A stretch of 8,673 nucleotides of DNA from Bacillota bacterium. Its GTDB lineage: Bacteria > Bacillota > Clostridia > DSM-8532. The stretch covers positions 1 through 8,673 of the forward strand of contig JAEZBW010000412.1 of NCBI GenBank assembly GCA_023426765.1. Direction: 5' to 3'. Every line of letters starts with the position of its first letter. Position 1 is the first letter of the stretch. Of this stretch, positions 6,620-8,673 are shown piece by piece. A program made the translations under genes and the position numbers. The notes under the pieces were generated by a model. The model was not told the DNA's origin. It saw nothing but the letters and a program-made list of their open reading frames with translations, and ran no database searches.

Positions 6620-7012
6620 ATGAGTAAATTGCATGGAAAAAGCGTATTGCTGGGAATGGGAATCGGTACAATATTAACAGCCCTGCTGGGGCTGATTTTT
6701 TTTCTGGGGTACCAGCCCGAGATGGATGAAGCCAAGGTGAAAGAGCTTGCCCGTAAATACGGCATGGTGGAACCCGGTGAATTGGGCACCATCAAAATTG
6801 AGATCCCCAGCGGCATCACCTTGACCGAGCTCACTGAAAAACTGGCTGCAGCTAGACTAATCAGCGAGGATGAAAGGGTGTCCTTCCAGATTAAGCTGGC
6901 CGGGAGAAAGGCTCAGGAAAAAATTAAGCCCGGGGTTTATGAGTTCCATGGTGGGGAGAATGACGAGCAAATCATTGAGATCCTAATACCCCCCAGCGAA
7001 GATGAATCTTAA
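6620..7012 (+). CDS. Short MltG/YceG-like membrane protein lacking the catalytic domain
   Basis: The 130-residue product has an N-terminal membrane helix (about residues 7-28), a short charged linker (DEAKVKELARKYGM) and, from about 53 to 126, a fold resembling the LysM-like subdomain found at the N-terminus of the endolytic transglycosylase MltG (YceG): IKIEIPSGITLTELTEKL, then LISEDERVSFQIK, then IKPGVYEFHGG. Full MltG proteins are over 300 residues and carry a catalytic domain with a glutamate nucleophile; that part is missing here, so enzyme activity is not expected. The protein probably sits in the membrane with the small domain outside and may bind peptidoglycan; this is inference. It starts 4 bases after the swrB-like stop with no clear Shine-Dalgarno site, which suggests translational coupling. 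No terminator is visible after it. Confidence 0.7.
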   Translation: MSKLHGKSVLLGMGIGTILTALLGLIFFLGYQPEMDEAKVKELARKYGMVEPGELGTIKIEIPSGITLTELTEKLAAARLISEDERVSFQIKLAGRKAQEKIKPGVYEFHGGENDEQIIEILIPPSEDES

Positions 7013-7095
7013 ATATACCAACTGCGAATAAAACTCCAAAAAACAGCATTACCATGAAAAGCAATGAAAGCATGCAAGTGCCGGTACCACATTTT

Positions 7096-7117
7096 ACAGC
7101 CGTAAACAGCCGTAAAC
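7096..7117. repeat. Perfect 10-bp tandem duplication
   Basis: ACAGCCGTAA occurs twice in a row followed by AC, in the non-coding gap between the MltG-like gene and the tRNA. It is too short for a firm role. Apart from this and the tRNA promoter, the 160-base gap 7013-7172 shows nothing I can name. Confidence 0.5.
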
Positions 7118-7131
7118 TGCTTTCAAACCTC

Positions 7132-7163
7132 TTGATTTCCCATAAAGTCTATGCTAATATAAT
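7132..7163 (+). promoter_or_regulatory. Putative promoter of tRNA-Leu
   Basis: TTGATT (7132-7137) is followed after 17 bases by TAATAT (7155-7160); a perfect TATAAT overlaps at 7158-7163 but would give a spacer of 20 bases. Either reading places the start at or just ahead of the tRNA at 7173, so the precursor would have almost no 5' leader. Confidence 0.5.
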
Positions 7164-7172
7164 AGAGCAAAC

Positions 7173-7259
7173 GCCGAAGTGGTGAAATTGGCAGACGCGC
7201 TGGACTCAAAATCCTGTGTACGCGAGTACGTGTCGGTTCGAGTCCGACCTTCGGCACCA
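7173..7259 (+). tRNA. tRNA-Leu (anticodon CAA, reads UUG)
   Basis: The acceptor stem GCCGAAG (7173-7179) pairs fully with CTTCGGC (7249-7255); the discriminator is A7256 and the CCA end (7257-7259) is encoded in the DNA. The anticodon loop CTCAAAA (7205-7211) has CAA at 7207-7209. A long variable arm with the stem GTAC/GTAC and loop GCGA marks a class II tRNA, and the T arm GTCGG-TTCGAGT-CCGAC is perfect. One oddity is a T-T mismatch in the anticodon stem (7201 with 7215). Sequence and layout resemble E. coli leuX. It is a single tRNA with its own promoter and terminator. Confidence 0.95.
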
Positions 7260-7262
7260 ATG

Positions 7263-7289
7263 CCCCTGGGAATCCCCCGGGGGTTTTTT
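7263..7289 (+). terminator. Intrinsic terminator after tRNA-Leu
   Basis: CCCCTGGG (7263-7270) pairs with CCCCGGGG read as 7276-7283 (seven G-C pairs and one T-G) around a 5-base loop, followed by six T residues (7284-7289). It lies 4 bases after the CCA end of the tRNA. Confidence 0.93.
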
Positions 7290-7467
7290 ATTTTCGGTTT
7301 AAAAGGATATTTATCAGTTAAACTTAAATTTATAGATGAAGGATCCAATAATAATTAAAATATTATTGATATTTAAAAATATTTACTTAAAATAAATAAT
7401 TCAGAAGACGATTATGAATAGAATAATAACAGGCCATTCAAGTTGATTCCAGGCTTGCGGGCAGGAG
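7290..7467. other. AT-rich non-coding stretch
   Basis: No gene, RNA or clear regulatory site is visible. The part from about 7290 to 7430 is markedly richer in A and T than the rest of the window. The only structure is an 8-bp inverted repeat, CAATAATA (7346-7353) with TATTATTG (7361-7368), which is weak and expected by chance in such sequence. The stretch separates two converging transcription units. Confidence 0.6.
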
Positions 7468-7502
7468 AAAAATGAAAGGTGGCCCCCTTCGGGAACCACC
7501 TT
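7468..7502 (-). terminator. Intrinsic terminator of the minus-strand gene
   Basis: On the minus strand AAGGTGGTTCCC pairs with GGGGGCCACCTT over 12 continuous pairs around the loop GAA, followed by a T-rich tail (TCATTTTT, 7475-7468). Two of the pairs are G-U on the minus strand but would be C-A mismatches on the plus strand, so the hairpin is built for minus-strand transcription. It lies 13 bases after the stop codon of the gene it ends. Confidence 0.8.
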
Positions 7503-7515
7503 AAGAGAAAACCGA

Positions 7516-7848
7516 TCAATCCAGGAACTCAACCCTTCCTCCTGCCCGCTTTATTGAATCAAAGATACTGGCAACGTTGTTTTTACCGCAAATGTTTTCA
7601 AGAAACGGCAGCCTGACAATAATGCAGATTCCTCCCGGTGATGCAACTTCAATGATGTCCAGCAAATTGATCTCTGCTCCGGGCGGAATAAAGATACGCA
7701 AAATAGTGCCTTTCTTCTGAGGGCACATTTTTGCTGCACCCAGCACATCCCCGGGTTTACGATCTACACCGTCCCTTAAAACATCCTCTTCATCGCAACT
7801 GCGATTCGGACGGCTTCTTGTGGATTCCAAAGCATCTTTGTAGTTCAT
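7516..7848 (-). CDS. Orphan small protein of unknown function
   Basis: I do not recognise this 110-residue product. The first 40 residues are polar and charged (for example SRPNRSCDEEDVLRDG) and probably loosely structured. The second part (about 47-110) looks like a compact alpha/beta domain, with strands TILRIFIPPG and GICIIVRLPF and a final helix-strand pair (ASIFDSIKRAGGRVEFLD). There are four cysteines (18, 42, 75, 87), not in a CxxC arrangement. There is no signal peptide or membrane helix. The start is well supported: AAGGAGGTG (plus-strand 7854-7862) is a perfect Shine-Dalgarno sequence 5 bases ahead of the ATG. A good minus-strand terminator follows the stop. A weak promoter may lie at 7878-7906 (TATGAT as -10, poor -35). 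The gene stands alone and runs opposite to all its neighbours, so context gives no clue to function. Confidence 0.75.
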   Translation of the reverse strand: MNYKDALESTRSRPNRSCDEEDVLRDGVDRKPGDVLGAAKMCPQKKGTILRIFIPPGAEINLLDIIEVASPGGICIIVRLPFLENICGKNNVASIFDSIKRAGGRVEFLD

Positions 7849-7901
7849 GGGAACACCTCCTTAAATTTTTATAGTTCATCATATGTACAGGCCATAAAAA
7901 A

Positions 7902-7921
7902 GTTTACATAAGTATATAAAC
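7902..7921. promoter_or_regulatory. Near-palindrome between divergent transcription units
   Basis: The 20 bases starting GTTTACATAA and ending GTATATAAAC match their own reverse complement at 16 of 20 positions. They lie between the minus-strand gene and the T-box promoter, overlapping the possible -35 region of the minus-strand gene. This could be an operator, but AT-rich sequence often gives such symmetry by chance. Confidence 0.3.
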
Positions 7922-7962
7922 AATTTCATACGCCTGACTCTGCGGATGGTTAAAATTTTTTA

Positions 7963-7992
7963 TTGACAGAAAAACCTGTCCCGTGGTATACT
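7963..7992 (+). promoter_or_regulatory. Sigma-A promoter of the T-box/transporter unit
   Basis: TTGACA (7963-7968) and TATACT (7987-7992) are separated by 18 bases; the -35 box is perfect and the -10 box matches at 5 of 6 positions. The predicted start near 7999 falls just before Stem I of the T-box leader. Confidence 0.8.
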
Positions 7993-7998
7993 TCTCTA

Positions 7999-8254
7999 AA
8001 CCGATGAAGTGGAGATAAAATCGGAAGATGCGCTGTACAGAGATCGGGCCATTTGCTGAGAGGTTCGTAGAGAGCAGTCCGATAAATGGACCACCGAGGG
8101 CAAGGTGAAAGGCAAATGCCGAGTATCCGGGACGTCAGCCGGCGTTAGCGGCAGAAAATGTGTTGGCATTTTCACGAAGTGGATCAGGTTTGATCAATAA
8201 AGGTGGCACCGCAGATTTTACAGTCTGTCCTTTAACCAGGGCAGGCTGTTTTTG
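7999..8254 (+). ncRNA. Tryptophan-specific T-box riboswitch leader
   Basis: This leader senses uncharged tRNA-Trp and lets transcription continue only when tryptophan is short. The base of Stem I pairs GTGG (8009-8012) with CCAC (8091-8094), and TCGG (8021-8024) pairs with CCGA (8079-8082) above it. Between them lies the specifier loop, with the Trp codon TGG at 8087-8089. The T-box core AGGTGGCACCGC is at 8201-8212. The antiterminator forms from AAAGG (8199-8203) with CCTTT (8229-8233) and GCAGA (8211-8215) with TCTGT (8224-8228), leaving the 7-base bulge TGGCACC. In this bulge the base after TGG is C, which pairs with the G discriminator expected of bacterial tRNA-Trp. The competing terminator is listed separately. 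The downstream gene is a tryptophan transporter, in full agreement. Confidence 0.95.
8220..8253 (+). terminator. Regulated terminator of the Trp T-box
   Basis: ACAGTCTGTCCT (8220-8231) pairs with AGGGCAGGCTGT (8238-8249) over 12 pairs, including G-U, around the loop TTAACC, and a run of five T follows (8249-8253). Its 5' arm overlaps the 3' strand of the antiterminator, so the two structures exclude each other. Confidence 0.92.
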
Positions 8255-8346
8255 TTTGCCTGAAAGACCGCTTCCTGAAAAATGCGTGGACCTTTTCTGT
8301 ATCTTCAAAATTGTTGGCGGTGAAACCGCACGAAAGGAGAACTTTT

Positions 8347-8673
8347 ATGGAAAAGACGGTCGTAGCGCAAAAGAGGGAACTGAAAACAGAACAAAAAAAC
8401 GGCATCAAGGTTCGGGATTTGATCCTGGTAGGGGTGCTTCTGGCAGCAGGAGCGGTATTGAAATATTTCGCCGGCTCCATCATCAATATCGGGGGTGTAA
8501 AGCCCAACTTCGTCATTGCGATGTATTGTCTGGGGATTTTACTGGTGAAGCCAAAAATTTACGAAAGTGCGGCCATAGGCCTTCTTGCCGGGGCTATTTG
8601 CCAGTTCCTGCCCGGAACGCCATGGTTGAATTTTGCTTCGGAGCTTATCGGAGCCGTAGTGATGGGATGCATG
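8347..8673 (+). CDS. trpP: Tryptophan transporter TrpP family, N-terminal part (3' end outside window)
   Basis: The first 109 residues are seen; the frame stays open to the end of the window. After a polar, charged leader (1-23) come hydrophobic segments at about 24-42, 53-67, 74-91 and 97-109, as in the multi-spanning TrpP (YhaG) tryptophan uptake proteins, which resemble the substrate-binding S components of ECF transporters. The stretch KPNFVIAMYCLGILLVKP (52-69) and the following GLLAGAICQFLPGTPW (78-93) look typical of TrpP proteins. The ATG has AAAGGAG (8333-8339) 7 bases ahead. It is the first gene after the Trp T-box, which fits uptake of tryptophan and supports the call independently. 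The 92 bases between terminator and ATG hold a short hairpin, GCGGT/ACCGC (8317-8329), just ahead of the ribosome binding site. Other ECF S components are possible but the T-box specifier argues for tryptophan. Confidence 0.88.
   Translation, partial: MEKTVVAQKRELKTEQKNGIKVRDLILVGVLLAAGAVLKYFAGSIINIGGVKPNFVIAMYCLGILLVKPKIYESAAIGLLAGAICQFLPGTPWLNFASELIGAVVMGCM

Noticed and set aside
7154..7348. Minus-strand open frame of 64 codons across the tRNA-Leu gene
   Set aside because: It is the reverse complement of the tRNA and its terminator; such frames (with a GRTRTDT-like peptide) are a common annotation artefact and there is no ribosome binding site.
7346..7368. 8-bp AT inverted repeat in the AT-rich stretch
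   Set aside because: It consists almost only of A-T pairs with a 7-base loop and is expected by chance in such composition; no T-run in a useful position.
7486..7499. Partial resemblance to the 3' end of tRNA-Leu, as expected of an attachment site
   Set aside because: The match (CCTTCGG then ACCA) is short, interrupted, and fully explained by the terminator hairpin of the minus-strand gene; no integrase gene is nearby.
8232..8516. Minus-strand open frame over the T-box terminator and trpP start
   Set aside because: It crosses a proven-looking terminator, the trpP ribosome binding site and the start of a well-supported gene on the opposite strand.
1..8673. CRISPR array, insertion sequence, toxin-antitoxin or defence system
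   Set aside because: No regularly spaced repeats with unique spacers, no transposase or integrase motifs, and no nuclease or toxin-like gene pair are visible; most of the window is standard motility and transport.

Overview
This window looks like a chromosomal segment of a motile, Gram-positive, low-to-mid GC bacterium, most likely a member of the Clostridia. The reasons are the gene order of the fla/che region (cheA-cheW-cheC-cheD-sigD-swrB-like, as at the end of the Bacillus subtilis fla/che operon), the extra clostridial-type genes mixed into it (a FapA/DUF342 protein and small unnamed proteins), strong AGGAG-type ribosome binding sites, TTGACA/TATAAT promoters, and a tryptophan T-box leader. 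I cannot name a genus from the sequence alone.

Region 1 (1-2969) is chemotaxis. It holds the C-terminal 285 residues of the histidine kinase CheA, the coupling protein CheW, the CheY-P phosphatase CheC with both active sites intact, the receptor deamidase CheD with its Thr-Cys-His triad, and a 123-residue membrane/coiled-coil protein I do not recognise. Region 2 (2970-5887) starts with an internal sigma-A-like promoter, then the flagellar sigma factor SigD (sigma-28 family), a FapA (DUF342) protein, and a 106-residue Gln/Lys/Glu-rich protein of unknown function. Region 3 (5888-7012) begins with three tandem 20-bp units of a dispersed-type repeat followed at once by a consensus promoter. After these come a SwrB-like protein (one membrane helix, coiled coil, C-terminal helix-turn-helix-like end) and a short membrane protein carrying only the N-terminal LysM-like part of the MltG/YceG family.

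Region 4 (7013-7512) is mostly non-coding: a tRNA-Leu(CAA) with its own promoter and a strong terminator, then an AT-rich stretch in which I see no gene. Region 5 (7468-7862) is a lone minus-strand gene of 110 codons with a perfect Shine-Dalgarno sequence and its own terminator; its function is unknown. Region 6 (7963-8673) is a tryptophan-specific T-box riboswitch whose specifier, antiterminator and terminator can all be paired base by base, followed by the first 109 codons of a TrpP-type tryptophan transporter that runs off the window.

Functionally, regions 1-3 form one motility unit: signal transduction and adaptation (CheA, W, C, D), late flagellar gene transcription (SigD), and assembly accessories (FapA, SwrB-like). 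Two internal promoters suggest that sigD and the swrB-like pair can be expressed apart from the long upstream operon. Region 6 is a separate tryptophan-uptake unit controlled by uncharged tRNA-Trp. I found no clear case for a wholly new system. The best candidates for follow-up are the repeat/promoter junction, the small unnamed proteins inside the motility operon, and the orphan minus-strand gene.
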